From Streptomyces lateritius (lineage in GTDB: Bacteria > Actinomycetota > Actinomycetes > Streptomycetales > Streptomycetaceae): 64,000 bases of DNA. The notes below the pieces were generated by a model, which saw only the letters and a list, made by a program, of their open reading frames with translations, had not been told where the DNA came from and searched no databases. The DNA lies in the NCBI RefSeq assembly GCF_014649715.1, contig NZ_BMTO01000002.1, positions 342,336-406,335 of the forward strand, written 5' to 3'. This document shows, piece after piece, positions 16,964 through 26,008 of this stretch. The position numbers were made by a program, and so were the translations under genes. Each line of letters starts with the position of its first letter. Within the stretch, counting starts at the first letter, position 1.

Positions 16964-18790
16964 CTAGAACGCGGCCTCGTCCAGGTCCATCAGCGAGTTG
17001 TCGACGGCCTCGGCCAGCGCGCGCTCGGTGGAGACGCCGGGCAGGACGTTGGCGGCGAAGAACTTCGCGGCCGCGATCTTGCCGGCGTAGAACGCCTTGT
17101 CCTTGGCGGAGGCGGTCGGCAGCTTCTCGGCGGCGACGGCCGCACCCTTCAGCAGCAGGTAGCCGACGACGACGTCGCCGGAGGCCATCAGCAGACGGGT
17201 GGTGTTGAGGCCGACCTTGTAGATGTTCTTGACGTCCTCGCCGGTGGCGGTGAGGTCGGTGAGCATCGCGCCGACGATGCCCTCCAGGTCCACGGCGGCC
17301 TTGGCGAGCGCGTCGCGGGCGCCGGCCAGCTCCTCGCCGCCGGTGCCGACCGCGAGGAACTTCTTGATCTCCTCGGCGAGCGCGTTCAGGGACGCGCCCT
17401 GGTCGCGGACGATCTTGCGGAAGAAGAAGTCCTGGCCCTGGATGGCCGTGGTGCCCTCGTAGAGGGTGTCGATCTTGGCGTCCCGGATGTACTGCTCGAT
17501 CGGGTACTCCTGCAGGAAGCCGGAGCCGCCGAAGGTCTGGAGCGACTGCGCGAGCTGCTCGTAGCCCTTCTCGGAGCCGTAGCCCTTCACGATCGGGAGC
17601 AGCAGGTCGTTCAGGCCGTGCAGGGCCTTCGCGTCCTCGCCGGCCGCTTCCTTGAGCTGGATCGCGTCCTGCACGGAGGCCGTGTAGAGGACGAGGGAGC
17701 GCATGCCCTCGGCGTACGCCTTCTGCGTCATCAGCGAGCGGCGGACGTCCGGGTGGTGCGTGATGGTGACCTTGGGGGCGGCCTTGTCCATGAAGTTCGC
17801 CAGGTCGGTGCCCTGGACGCGCTCCTTGGCGTACTCGAGGGCGTTGAGGTAGCCCGTCGAGAGGGTGGAGATCGCCTTCGTGCCGACCATCATGCGGGCG
17901 AACTCGATGATGAGGAACATCTGGCGGATGCCGTCGTGCTTGTCGCCGATCAGCCAGCCCTTGGCGGGGTGCTGGTCGCCGAAGGTCATCTCGCAGGTGT
18001 TGGAGGCCTTGAGGCCCATCTTGTGCTCGACGTTGGTGGCGTAGACGCCGTTGCGCTCGCCCAGCTCGCCGGTCTCCCAGTCGAAGTGGTACTTCGGCAC
18101 GAGGAAGAGGGAGAGGCCCTTGGTGCCGGGGCCGGCGCCCTCGGGGCGGGCGAGGACGTAGTGGAGGATGTTCTCCGACATGTCGTGCTCACCGGACGTG
18201 ATGAAGCGCTTCACGCCCTCGATGTGCCAGGAGCCGTCCTCCTGCTGGATGGCCTTCGTGCGGCCGGCGCCGACGTCCGAGCCCGCGTCGGGCTCGGTGA
18301 GGACCATGGTGGAGCCCCACTGCTTCTCGACGGCGATCTGCGCGATCTTCTTCTGCGCCTCGTTGCCCTCCTCGAAGAGGACGCCGGCGAACGCCGGGCC
18401 GGAGGAGTACATCCACACGGCCGGGTTCGAGCCGAGCAGCAGTTCGGCGTACGCCCAGATCAGGGAGCGCGGGGAGGTGGTGCCGCCGATCTCCTCGGGC
18501 AGGCCGAGGCGCCAGTACTCGGAGTCCATGAAGGCCTGGTAGGACTTCTTGAAGCTCGCGGGGACCGGGGCGGTGTTGGTCTCGGGGTCGAAGACCGGGG
18601 GGTTGCGGTCGGCGTCGGCGAAGGACTCGGCGAGCTCGTTCTCGGCCAGGCGCTGGATCTCCTCCAGGACGCTCTTGGCGGTCTCGACGTCCATCTCCTC
18701 GAACGGACCGGTGCCGTACACCTTGTCGCGCCCGAGGACCTCGAAGAGGTTGAACTCGATGTCGCGGAGATTCGACTTGTAGTGCCCCAT
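16964..18790 (-). CDS. Acyl-CoA dehydrogenase (long FadE-type)
   Basis: 608 residues. It begins [20 protein letters not shown], a conserved N-terminal extension of the long actinobacterial/proteobacterial acyl-CoA dehydrogenases. An ACAD core follows, including the FAD/substrate motifs [13 protein letters not shown] and RFITSGEHD and the catalytic-base region near [18 protein letters not shown]-terminal about 120-residue helical extension is typical of this subgroup. It oxidises acyl-CoA to enoyl-CoA in beta-oxidation. The ATG at 18790 was chosen by family alignment from memory; the frame stays open 48 codons further without resemblance. Confidence 0.9.
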   Translation of the reverse strand: MGHYKSNLRDIEFNLFEVLGRDKVYGTGPFEEMDVETAKSVLEEIQRLAENELAESFADADRNPPVFDPETNTAPVPASFKKSYQAFMDSEYWRLGLPEEIGGTTSPRSLIWAYAELLLGSNPAVWMYSSGPAFAGVLFEEGNEAQKKIAQIAVEKQWGSTMVLTEPDAGSDVGAGRTKAIQQEDGSWHIEGVKRFITSGEHDMSENILHYVLARPEGAGPGTKGLSLFLVPKYHFDWETGELGERNGVYATNVEHKMGLKASNTCEMTFGDQHPAKGWLIGDKHDGIRQMFLIIEFARMMVGTKAISTLSTGYLNALEYAKERVQGTDLANFMDKAAPKVTITHHPDVRRSLMTQKAYAEGMRSLVLYTASVQDAIQLKEAAGEDAKALHGLNDLLLPIVKGYGSEKGYEQLAQSLQTFGGSGFLQEYPIEQYIRDAKIDTLYEGTTAIQGQDFFFRKIVRDQGASLNALAEEIKKFLAVGTGGEELAGARDALAKAAVDLEGIVGAMLTDLTATGEDVKNIYKVGLNTTRLLMASGDVVVGYLLLKGAAVAAEKLPTASAKDKAFYAGKIAAAKFFAANVLPGVSTERALAEAVDNSLMDLDEAAF

Positions 18791-19048
18791 GGCGACGGCT
18801 CCGTAAGGATCGGGGAGGCAGGGTTCCTCGTACACGTACCAGCAAGTAGCTAACGCTCTCTCCGATGATGCTACCCACCGGTAATAAGAAGCAACCCCTA
18901 GCGGGACATCTGTGACGTCAATCGCTGCCGTCAACCCTTGCGGTCAAGGCGGGCGGGCGGCTCGCTCACGTTCGAGCGGAAGGAGTGGCGCCGCGTCGCG
19001 CACACCGCGTGACCGGTCCGCCGCACGTGACCGATGGAGTGCCCGACG
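18791..19048. promoter_or_regulatory. Upstream region of acyl-CoA dehydrogenase with TACC/GGTA inverted repeat
   Basis: This region contains the fatty-acid gene promoter. At 18872-18883 there is an inverted repeat TACCcaccGGTA in a locally A+T-richer stretch, a form often seen for TetR-type regulators of lipid degradation; the assignment is inference. No gene is seen between 18791 and the terminator at 19049. Confidence 0.4.
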
Positions 19049-19086
19049 ACGACGGCGCCCGTCTCTTCGGAGGCGGGCGCCGTCGT
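19049..19086 (-). terminator. Terminator after the lipoprotein operon
   Basis: Perfect 13-bp arms (ACGACGGCGCCCG and its complement) with a 12-nt loop lie 18 bp beyond the stop of the lipoprotein gene on the minus strand. Confidence 0.8.
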
Positions 19087-19104
19087 GTCGGCGACTCGTC
19101 GCCC

Positions 19105-19644
19105 TCAGTAGTGCTCGACCGTCTGGCCCTCGGGGACCTCGTAGCAGCCGGAGATCACGTCGATGATCAACGAAGGCGGCTTGGTCTGCCCGAGGACCGT
19201 GCGCTGCTTCCAGAAGCTGATGTGGACGCCGAACTTCTTCTCGTCGTTGTCGGCCGTGAGTTCCAGGCTCTTGGAGGGGCTGGAGTCCGGCCCGTACTTC
19301 ACGATCTTCCAGCCGTGCTGGGGAAGCTTCTCCTTCAGGCGCTCCATGGCCTCGGCGAGCTCGGCGTCGGTCTCCGCGGCGAGGCTCCACGGGTGCTTCA
19401 TGATGTAGAACTTCTCGCGGTCCTTGCCCTCGCAGGACAGGACGCCGGGCCCACCCTTGGACGTCGTCCCCTCCACACCGATGAGGTCGTAGATCTCGCT
19501 CGACACCTTCTTGGTCGCGGCGTTGACCTCGTCCTGCTCGCGGACGCCGACGACCTTCGTTCCATCGGATTCGGACATGCTGCATCCCGTGAGTGTGAGG
19601 AGTGTGGCGGCGACCGCGACGGCGCCGGTCTGGAACCTATTCAA
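19105..19644 (-). CDS. Secreted lipoprotein, unknown function
   Basis: 179 residues. A lipoprotein signal peptide (about 1-21: positively charged start, hydrophobic AVAVAATLLTL) ends in the lipobox LTGC, so Cys21 would be lipidated. The mature part is a small alpha/beta domain with a conserved-looking MKHPWSLAAETDAELAEAM segment. Two further cysteines (SCEG, SGCYE) may pair. It is the last gene of a three-gene operon and its ATG overlaps the end of the hydrolase gene by 8 bp, implying coupled translation. Homologous lipoproteins often sit next to DUF1023-type hydrolases in streptomycetes. Confidence 0.8.
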   Translation of the reverse strand: MNRFQTGAVAVAATLLTLTGCSMSESDGTKVVGVREQDEVNAATKKVSSEIYDLIGVEGTTSKGGPGVLSCEGKDREKFYIMKHPWSLAAETDAELAEAMERLKEKLPQHGWKIVKYGPDSSPSKSLELTADNDEKKFGVHISFWKQRTVLGQTKPPSLIIDVISGCYEVPEGQTVEHY

Positions 19645-21403
19645 CGTGCTTCACCTGTCCGTACTCACCTGTCACCACCGCCGCCTGGTTCCTCAGGCTC
19701 TCGGTGTCCGGCTTCCAGTAATCACTGTGACCGGTGGTGTCCGTGGCCATCTGGTTGGCGCCGAAGGGCTCGTCGCTCGGGATCAGGAACACACCGCCGC
19801 CCAGCCGCCACTGGCTGCCGCCGTGGCCCCAGCGGCCGATGTCCGGGACCGGGTCGTCCTCGGCCTCCTGGTTCCAGACGTGGCCCTTCGGCACGTCCAT
19901 CTCGCCCGCCGAACCGACCTGGACGCCCGGGCTGCCCGCGAAGATCACGTCGTCTGCGTGCAGATCGCCCTGGCGGGCCGCCGAACCGATCAGCGTCGTG
20001 CCGTACGAGTGCCCGATGGCGGTGGTGTGACTCCCGTCGGGGCCGCCCTGAGCGGTCTCCAGACCCTGCATGAACTTGTTGTAGGCGGGTGCGCCGTCGT
20101 TCGCGTAATGGCTGAAGGGGGCGTCCTTCACGATGTCCTGCGGGGCGTCGTACCCGAGCCAGGTGATGGTCGAAGTCGTCCCGCCCCCCATCGCGTCCGA
20201 CGCACGCCACAGGCCGACCATCCGGTCGATGTCCCCGCCGACCTTGCCGAGGTTCGACGTGGTGCCGGGGACGTAGACGGCGGTGTGGTCGGCCGTGTCC
20301 GGGTTGCCGTTGGCGACGATGGCCCGGCCGTTCCCCTCGGCCGAGAAGCCCAGCAGGTACGCCTCCGGCAGCCCTTCCTTCCCGGTCTGGTCGAAACGCT
20401 TCTCGATGCTCTTGATGCCGTTCAGGGAGCTGTCGAGGTGCGCCTTGCGGTCCCCGTACTCCTTGTTCCACTTGATCCACTCGTCGCTGTAGATCATGCC
20501 GACGCGCGGGCCGCCGAAGACCTTCTGCGGGAAGGGCTCCGGCGGGATGGCCTTGAGGTCCGTCTGGATCTGGGCCTTGGACTCCGCGAGGACCATCCGG
20601 TTGGCGTCGTCGCGGACGGCGGAGGGGATGCCGTCGAGGGCGCCGACGGAGGCCGGGTAGAGCGTGGCGTACTCGTCACGCTGCTCCTGGGTGAGGCTGT
20701 TCCACCAGTCGGCGTTCTCCTTGGGGGACTTGCCCTGGGGGATCTTGTCGTCGTCGGCGTACTTGCCGGCGGCCTGCTGCATGGCCTTGGTGTCGGCAGC
20801 GGCGTCGACCAGGGTCGCGTCGTCGACGGTGAGGCCCGGCGGCGCCTTGAGTTTGCGCAGGACGGCGGCGTAGCGGCCGTCTATCTCGTTGGCCTCGCGG
20901 ACGGCCTCGCCGATGCGTTCGGCGATGTCCTCGGCCTTGCCCTTGTTGGCATCCGGGCTTCCGATGCCCTCGGCCGCGCCGGGCTTGTACGGGATGGGGG
21001 CGCCGGGCTGGGCTGTGTTGGTGCCCGGCACGAGGACGGACGACTGCGTGGGGTATTCCACCGAACCGTCGGGCTTGACCGTGAACTTGAGGTTCTCGGC
21101 GTCTTCCAGCGCCTGCTTCAGCTTCTTCTGCGGCGCGGCGAGTTCGGAGGCGAGGCCGTTGAGCGCGGTGCGGATCAGCCCGCACTCGGTGTGCAGGTAC
21201 TGGTAGTTGCGGCTGAGCTGCTGGACGTCGGCGGCCGCGCGGGTGGCCGTCTCGCCCTTCTGGGTGTCGTGGATCTTGGCGAACATGCCGTTGTCGACAC
21301 GGTCCTTGTCGGTGTTGGACCGGGAGGAGACCTTGCCCCAGCCGTCCGCCGCGTCGGTGTATTCGTTCAGCTTCACGTCACGCAGTTGCTGCCAGGTGGG
21401 CAT
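19637..21403 (-). CDS. Alpha/beta hydrolase (DUF1023 type) with N-terminal helical WXG100-like region
   Basis: 588 residues. The N-terminal about 270 residues are helical and charged, beginning MPTWQQLRDVKLNEYTDAADGW, which resembles ESX/WXG100-associated helical hairpins. A C-terminal alpha/beta hydrolase domain follows (about 290-560), with the nucleophile elbow GHSYG and preceding strand motifs DHTAVYVPGTTSNLG. No signal peptide is visible, so export (if any) would be by an ESX-like route; that is inference. It lies 7 bp after a small helical gene and overlaps the lipoprotein gene, forming one operon. Confidence 0.83.
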   Translation of the reverse strand: MPTWQQLRDVKLNEYTDAADGWGKVSSRSNTDKDRVDNGMFAKIHDTQKGETATRAAADVQQLSRNYQYLHTECGLIRTALNGLASELAAPQKKLKQALEDAENLKFTVKPDGSVEYPTQSSVLVPGTNTAQPGAPIPYKPGAAEGIGSPDANKGKAEDIAERIGEAVREANEIDGRYAAVLRKLKAPPGLTVDDATLVDAAADTKAMQQAAGKYADDDKIPQGKSPKENADWWNSLTQEQRDEYATLYPASVGALDGIPSAVRDDANRMVLAESKAQIQTDLKAIPPEPFPQKVFGGPRVGMIYSDEWIKWNKEYGDRKAHLDSSLNGIKSIEKRFDQTGKEGLPEAYLLGFSAEGNGRAIVANGNPDTADHTAVYVPGTTSNLGKVGGDIDRMVGLWRASDAMGGGTTSTITWLGYDAPQDIVKDAPFSHYANDGAPAYNKFMQGLETAQGGPDGSHTTAIGHSYGTTLIGSAARQGDLHADDVIFAGSPGVQVGSAGEMDVPKGHVWNQEAEDDPVPDIGRWGHGGSQWRLGGGVFLIPSDEPFGANQMATDTTGHSDYWKPDTESLRNQAAVVTGEYGQVKHVE

Positions 21404-21410
21404 GAGGGGC

Positions 21411-21851
21411 TCAGTTCCCCTTCTTCTGTGCCGGGGCCGGCGATTCGGCGGCGATCTTCCGCTGCGTGTCGGCCTCGCGCTCACCGAAGTCGCGGCCCGC
21501 GCTCTTCAGCGCGGACTCGAGGCGCCCGCATTCGTCGCGTACGGCGGTCAGCCGGGTCTTCCAGGTGCCGAAGATCTCGGTGAGGGCGGCGGAGGAGTCG
21601 AATCCGGCGGTTGCGCCTGTGACGCCCTCGTTCGCACTGTCGAGGTCGGTGAGCGAAGTGGTGGTACTGGTGCGCAGCTCGCCGGCGGTGTTGCCCGCCT
21701 TGTGCCAGGGCCCTTCGTCGGCCTTCAGGTTCGGGTCGCCGCTGCCCCCGCCGTCGGGGGAGGGGAGGCCCGCCAGGTTCATCGAGGCAGGCGGCTGCCC
21801 CGGATGCGAGGTCTCGCCGAACAACTCGTCCCATTTGGCGTTCAGAGCCAT
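21411..21851 (-). CDS. Small helical (WXG100-like) hypothetical protein, first gene of operon
   Basis: 146 residues. A Gly/Pro/Ser-rich N-terminal 45 residues precedes a helical stretch (about 48-130) with no cysteines. The segment FGTWKTRLTAVRDECGRLESALK contains a W/central helix pattern reminiscent of WXG100 helical hairpins, but the canonical WXG turn is not clear. It ends in a Lys-rich KKGN. Its position directly before a DUF1023 hydrolase suggests it partners that protein's helical N-terminus. The function is unknown. Confidence 0.7.
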   Translation of the reverse strand: MALNAKWDELFGETSHPGQPPASMNLAGLPSPDGGGSGDPNLKADEGPWHKAGNTAGELRTSTTTSLTDLDSANEGVTGATAGFDSSAALTEIFGTWKTRLTAVRDECGRLESALKSAGRDFGEREADTQRKIAAESPAPAQKKGN

Positions 21852-21945
21852 GTTCCACCCCCGTGGCGACTGGATTGCTCACGCGAACCTAGCAAGAGAT
21901 CGAGGGCGATGCGAAGAACAGTGCGAAGGGCACCTTCCTCGGGGG

Positions 21946-22014
21946 CGGAGTCGTACCCGCCCTGCGGACGGAGTCGTACCCGCCCTGGGGGCGGAGACGT
22001 ACGTGCCCTGCGGG
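21946..22014. repeat. 23-bp minisatellite, three units
   Basis: Three consecutive 23-bp units start at 21946, 21969 and 21992. Each begins CGGAG(T/A)CGTAC and ends GCCCTG(C/G)GG. They lie between divergent genes, immediately upstream of the SseB-like gene, so they may overlap its promoter. Confidence 0.85.
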
Positions 22015-22041
22015 CGGCGACCGCTCGATAGGCTGGGGGCC

Positions 22042-22530
22042 ATGTACGGATACGGCCAGCACGGGGACGGCAGCGCCGCCCAGCAGCAGTACGCCCCGCC
22101 GCAGCAGCAGCCGATGCAGGGCGGAATGCAGGGTGGGTACGGGCAGCAGCCGCCGCTGTACCCCGAGCCGTCGCCGCCCTCGCTCGCCGACGCCGTACGG
22201 GCCTTCACGACCGGTTCCATGGCCGCCGAGGACTTCCAGCAGATCTTCGCGACCTCGAAGGTCTACTGCCCGCGCGGGGACAACCCCGGCTTCCTGGCCC
22301 TGCACAACACGCAGCAGCCGGTGATTCCGATGTTCACCTCGCTGAAGGAGCTGCGGCGGTACGCGGGCAAGGAGTCGAAGTACTTCGTGATCACCGGCGC
22401 CGAGGTGATCGACCTGCTCCCGACCGGCTACGGCTTCGTCCTCGACATGGAGGGCGACCACCGGATGGTCTTCGACGCGAAGGCCGTGGAACAGATGGTC
22501 GACTTCGCGATGCGGCGGATGTACGGCTGA
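22042..22530 (+). CDS. SseB-family protein with Gln/Gly/Pro-rich N-terminus
   Basis: 162 residues. Residues 1-45 are low complexity (QQQ, GGMQGGYGQQPP). The rest is an SseB-like domain (about 48-162): FYxF-type strand VIPMFTSLKELRRYAG, then YFVITGAEVIDLLPTGYGFVLDM. SseB homologues in actinobacteria are cytoplasmic proteins of uncertain function, unrelated in role to the enhancer of rhodanese. The ATG start is preceded by GGCTGGGGG. A terminator follows. Confidence 0.8.
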   Translation: MYGYGQHGDGSAAQQQYAPPQQQPMQGGMQGGYGQQPPLYPEPSPPSLADAVRAFTTGSMAAEDFQQIFATSKVYCPRGDNPGFLALHNTQQPVIPMFTSLKELRRYAGKESKYFVITGAEVIDLLPTGYGFVLDMEGDHRMVFDAKAVEQMVDFAMRRMYG

Positions 22531-22553
22531 CGCAGGCTGGAGAGACGGGAGAG

Positions 22554-22579
22554 CGCCCGGGAGGAATTCCTCCCGGGCG
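22554..22579 (+). terminator. Terminator after SseB-like gene
   Basis: Perfect arms CGCCCGGGAGG/CCTCCCGGGCG (11 bp) with loop AATT lie 23 bp after the stop. Confidence 0.8.
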
Positions 22580-22644
22580 TTCCGCGTTCCGGGTGGCAGG
22601 AAGTTCATTGTTCAACTAAACTGGTCGCACAAGGAGGTCCCGCC

Positions 22645-23607
22645 ATGCCCGCTGTGACTGTCGAGAACCCGCTCACCCTGCCGCGCGTCGCCGCCCCGGC
22701 CGACGCCGTCTCCCGCCCCGTGCTCGCCGTGACCACGGCGCCTTCCGGCTTCGAGGGCGAGGGCTTCCCGGTGCGCCGCGCGTTCGCCGGGATCAACTAC
22801 CAGTACCTCGACCCGTTCATCATGATGGACCAGATGGGGGAGGTGGAGTACGCCCCCGGTGAGCCGAAGGGCACCCCCTGGCACCCCCACCGCGGCTTCG
22901 AGACCGTCACGTACATCATCGACGGGATCTTCGACCACCAGGACTCCAACGGTGGCGGCGGCACCATCACCAACGGCGACACCCAGTGGATGACCGCCGG
23001 GGCCGGACTGCTTCACATCGAGGCCCCGCCGGAGTCCCTCGTCGTCAGCGGCGGACTCTTCCACGGGCTCCAGCTATGGGTGAACCTGCCCGCCGCCGAC
23101 AAGATGATGGCCCCGCGCTACCAGGACATCCGCGGCGGCCAGGTCCAGCTGCTGGCCTCGCCCGACGGCGGCGCGCTGCTGCGCGTCATCGCGGGCGAGC
23201 TCGACGGCCACGCGGGACCGGGCGTCACGCACACCCCGATCACGATGATCCACGCGACCGTCCGGCCGGGCGCCGAGGTGACCCTGCCGTGGCGCGAGGA
23301 CTTCAACGGACTCGTCTACGTCCTGGCCGGCCGCGGCGCGGTCGGCGCGGAGCGGCGGCCCGTCCACATGGGCCAGACCGCGGTCTTCGGCAAGGGCGGA
23401 TCGCTGACGGTCCGCGCGGACGAGAAGCAGGACGGGCACACGCCCGACCTGGAGGTCGTCGTGCTCGGTGGCCGGCCGATCCGCGAGCCGATGGCGCACT
23501 ACGGTCCGTTCGTGATGAACAGCCAGGCCGAGCTGCGGCAGGCCTTCGAGGACTTCCAGGCGGGCCGCCTCGGCACGATCCCCGCGGTCCACGGCATGGG
23601 TGAATAG
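22645..23607 (+). CDS. Pirin family protein (bicupin)
   Basis: 320 residues. The N-terminal cupin carries the pirin metal-site motif HPHRGFETVTY and the later GAGLLHIEAP, whose His/Glu complete the iron site. The C-terminal cupin is about 205-305. Pirins act as quercetinase-like dioxygenases or as redox-sensing partners; in Streptomyces a pirin modulates acyl-CoA dehydrogenase activity, and an acyl-CoA dehydrogenase gene lies 4 kb away, though not adjacent. The ATG has AAGGAGG 6-12 nt upstream. The promoter region is unusually A+T-rich (TTCATTGTTCAACTAAAC around 22603-22620), which may hold a -10 element or operator. Confidence 0.9.
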   Translation: MPAVTVENPLTLPRVAAPADAVSRPVLAVTTAPSGFEGEGFPVRRAFAGINYQYLDPFIMMDQMGEVEYAPGEPKGTPWHPHRGFETVTYIIDGIFDHQDSNGGGGTITNGDTQWMTAGAGLLHIEAPPESLVVSGGLFHGLQLWVNLPAADKMMAPRYQDIRGGQVQLLASPDGGALLRVIAGELDGHAGPGVTHTPITMIHATVRPGAEVTLPWREDFNGLVYVLAGRGAVGAERRPVHMGQTAVFGKGGSLTVRADEKQDGHTPDLEVVVLGGRPIREPMAHYGPFVMNSQAELRQAFEDFQAGRLGTIPAVHGMGE

Positions 23608-23965
23608 CCCCGGGTGGGTGTTCGGCGCGGGCGCGCGGCGGGGTCACGGCCTCGGAGCGCGCCCGCGTCGTCGGCTGGGGGTTCGCCGGCGTCCGTGTCC
23701 GGCGGCGGCCGGTGGCGCAGGAGGCGTACGGACTGACGTGTGGGCATCACCGGAGGGGTACGGACTGACGTGTGGGCATCACCGGAGGGGTACGGACCGG
23801 CCTGAACCGCCGTGGCACTGGAGGCGTCCGGCCTGACGCGCCCATGGGGCCGGAGGGGTACGGCCTGTCCGGCCGGGCGGAACCGGGACGTACGCCTGAC
23901 GCGCCGTCACCCGGGCGGACCCGTAGCGGAGGACGACACGCCGACGGGCGTGGTCGCCTGGCAGC
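23608..23965. other. Repeat-filled intergenic region
   Basis: 358 bp between pirin and the PerM-like gene. The right half is a minisatellite (separate entry). The left part (23608-23726) is G+C-rich with no gene recognised. Confidence 0.5.
23727..23790. repeat. 32-bp perfect tandem duplication, degenerate copies to about 23930
   Basis: Two identical 32-bp units (23727-23758, 23759-23790) begin TACGGACTGACGTGTGGGC and end CCGGAGGGG. Degenerate copies follow, starting with TACGGACCGGCCTG, TCCGGCCTGACGCG and TACGGCCTGTCCGG, the last ones losing the period by about 23930. The identical pair indicates a recent duplication. Confidence 0.85.
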
Positions 23966-25057
23966 GTGCAGACGCCGAGGCAACCACCCGCGCCCCCGCC
24001 GCCGCCCGCGTCGAGGCCGCTCCTCCCGGAGGCGGTCCGGCGGGTCGCCGCCTGGTGCGTCGTCGTCCTGCTGCTGACGGGGGTCACCGCCGTCGGCGTG
24101 TGGCTGTGCGGCGTACTGAAGACGGCCGTCACCCCCGTGCTCCTCGCCCTCCTGGGCACCGCGCTCCTCGGGCCCCTCCACCGGCGGCTGCTGCGCATGA
24201 AGGTGCAGAGGTCGCTCGCCGCCGCGATCACCGTCGTCGCGGTCGTCGCCGTCGTCGGCGGCGCCACCTACATCGTCGTCAGCGCCCTGATCGAGACCGG
24301 CGACCAGATCATCGCCTCGCTGCGGCAGGCCGCCGACGACCTCGCCCGGCACCTCGGCGCCGCCGGGACCTCCCTCGACGACCTGGCGAGCAACGCCAGG
24401 GAACTCCTGCAGAAGTTCGGCGGCACGGCCGCCTCCGGGGTGATCAGCGGCCTCAGCGTCGTCGGTCAGATGCTCGCCACCGCCGTCCTCGCGATGTTCC
24501 TGATCTTCTTCTTCCTCCGGGACTCCAACAAGGCCGTCGGCGCCCTGCGCTCCCTCGCCCCGCGCTCCACCGGCGACACCGTCGAGGCGATGGGCCGCCG
24601 CGCCTTCGGGGCCGTCGAGGGCTTCATGCGCGGCACCACGTTCATCGCCCTGATCGACGCCCTCCTCATCACCGTCGGGCTGCTGATCCTGCGCGTACCC
24701 GGCGCCGTGGGGCTCGGCGCGCTCGTCTTCGTCGGTGCCTACATCCCGTACCTCGGCGCCTTCATCTCCGGCGCGGTCGCCATCCTCGTCGCCCTCGCCG
24801 ACCGGGGGTTCGTCATCGCGCTGTGGGCGCTCGGCGTCGTGCTCGCCGTCCAGGTCATCGAGGGGCACCTGCTTCAGCCGGTGATCCAGAGCCGGACCGT
24901 ACAGATGCACCCGGCCGTGGTGATGCTGGCGATCACGGCCGGGGCGTCCGTCGCGGGGATCCTCGGCATGCTGCTGGCCGTACCGCTGACGGCGGCGGCG
25001 TTCGGCGTGATCGGGGAGATGCGCGCTCGTTACGGAGACCACGCCGGCGAGGTGTGA
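23966..25057 (+). CDS. AI-2E/PerM-family membrane permease
   Basis: 363 residues. A Pro-rich N-terminus (QTPRQPPAPPPPP) precedes an eight-helix arrangement typical of the family: helices at about 28-70, then VAVVAVVGGATYIVVSALI, a long cytoplasmic/periplasmic helical segment (about 110-165) and a C-terminal cluster. That cluster includes the signature GAYIPYLGAFISG and the EGHLLQPVIQSRTVQMHP motif. Members transport AI-2 or act as Na+/H+ antiporters; the substrate is unknown here. The GTG at 23966 lacks a clear ribosome binding site, so the start is uncertain by a few codons. Confidence 0.85.
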   Translation: MQTPRQPPAPPPPPASRPLLPEAVRRVAAWCVVVLLLTGVTAVGVWLCGVLKTAVTPVLLALLGTALLGPLHRRLLRMKVQRSLAAAITVVAVVAVVGGATYIVVSALIETGDQIIASLRQAADDLARHLGAAGTSLDDLASNARELLQKFGGTAASGVISGLSVVGQMLATAVLAMFLIFFFLRDSNKAVGALRSLAPRSTGDTVEAMGRRAFGAVEGFMRGTTFIALIDALLITVGLLILRVPGAVGLGALVFVGAYIPYLGAFISGAVAILVALADRGFVIALWALGVVLAVQVIEGHLLQPVIQSRTVQMHPAVVMLAITAGASVAGILGMLLAVPLTAAAFGVIGEMRARYGDHAGEV

Positions 25058-25090
25058 GTCGAGTCCCCTCCGGGCTCCGCCGCCAGGTCG

Positions 25091-25909
25091 TCAGGTGGCC
25101 GCCGGAATGCCGCCCGGTTCGAACGAGGCCAGCATCTGCTCGAGTGCCGCCTGGTCCGGGCCCACGAACGGGTCCGAGTCCGGGGCCATCGTGATCGTCT
25201 CCAGCATCCGGTCGGTCATCCGTACCGCCGGCGGCAGATGCGTGGACAGCACGATGTCCGGGTTGATCTCCCGCAGCGGCTGCACGGTCGCCCGGTACTT
25301 CTCCGCGTCCACGACGTGCACCCACGGGCTGTCGACCGTCGCCCACAGCAGCTGCGCCTGCCGCAGCTCCTCCGGCTTCAGGTCGCTCGCGTGCCCGCTC
25401 TCCGCCATCTCCATGGTCGGCATGGGCCCGCCGAAGCAGTCCGAGCTGAAGCAGATGCGGGTCTTCTCGTCGTAGAAGCCGACGGTGGCCGGATTGTCGA
25501 AGAGCGGCGGCCGGAAGGCGTGCAGCTCGCGGTCGCCGACGTCGAGGGCTTGGCCGGGGTTGAGGAAGTAGACCCGGTCCATCGGCAGGGGCCGCTCGGT
25601 CGTCATGATTCCGGCGCCGATGAAGGTGGTCACGACCCGTGCTCGGGGAGCGGCGACGAGCAGGTCGAAGATGCCGCCCGTGTGGTCGCGGTCGGGGTGC
25701 GTGAGCCAGATCCAACGGACGTCGGCGAGGTCCATGACGTCGCCGACCGCCGCGACGAAGTCACGGTCGGAGAGGGAGAGTCCGGTGTCGACGACGACCG
25801 GCTCCTTGGCGGTGAGCACGTAGGCGTTGACGGGGATGTGGCCGATCCCGGGTATTTCGAGACTGTCGGCCAGGACGGTGGTGTCGCTGCCGACCTTGTG
25901 GGTGTCCAT
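25091..25909 (-). CDS. MBL-fold metallo-hydrolase (ODP/flavodiiron-like)
   Basis: 272 residues. The metallo-beta-lactamase fold shows the metal motif THPDRDHTGG and the further metal-site residues in FSSDCFGG and STHLPP. The spacing (an Asp between the His positions and SSDCFGG) resembles the diiron domain of flavodiiron proteins without the flavodoxin part. The substrate is unknown. It is convergent with the PerM gene and lies downstream of the SpoIIE-type phosphatase in the opposite orientation of aspS. Confidence 0.8.
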   Translation of the reverse strand: MDTHKVGSDTTVLADSLEIPGIGHIPVNAYVLTAKEPVVVDTGLSLSDRDFVAAVGDVMDLADVRWIWLTHPDRDHTGGIFDLLVAAPRARVVTTFIGAGIMTTERPLPMDRVYFLNPGQALDVGDRELHAFRPPLFDNPATVGFYDEKTRICFSSDCFGGPMPTMEMAESGHASDLKPEELRQAQLLWATVDSPWVHVVDAEKYRATVQPLREINPDIVLSTHLPPAVRMTDRMLETITMAPDSDPFVGPDQAALEQMLASFEPGGIPAAT

Positions 25910-26008
25910 GGCAAGCTCCGTGGTCCCCCCTGCGGCCGTACGAGACCAGTCTCCCCCGCTCCCGCACGCCGCGCGCGGCGGGCAGGGGCCACCCGCACCG
26001 GCCGCCGC

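Noticed and set aside
16673..18853. A 726-codon plus-strand frame opposite the acyl-CoA dehydrogenase
   Set aside because: The minus strand encodes a full acyl-CoA dehydrogenase with catalytic motifs. The plus frame is low-complexity and also runs through the minisatellite.
22600..22625. Defined operator upstream of pirin (GTTCAACTAAAC)
   Set aside because: The sequence is A+T-rich and promoter-like but its symmetry is poor, so it is only mentioned with the gene.
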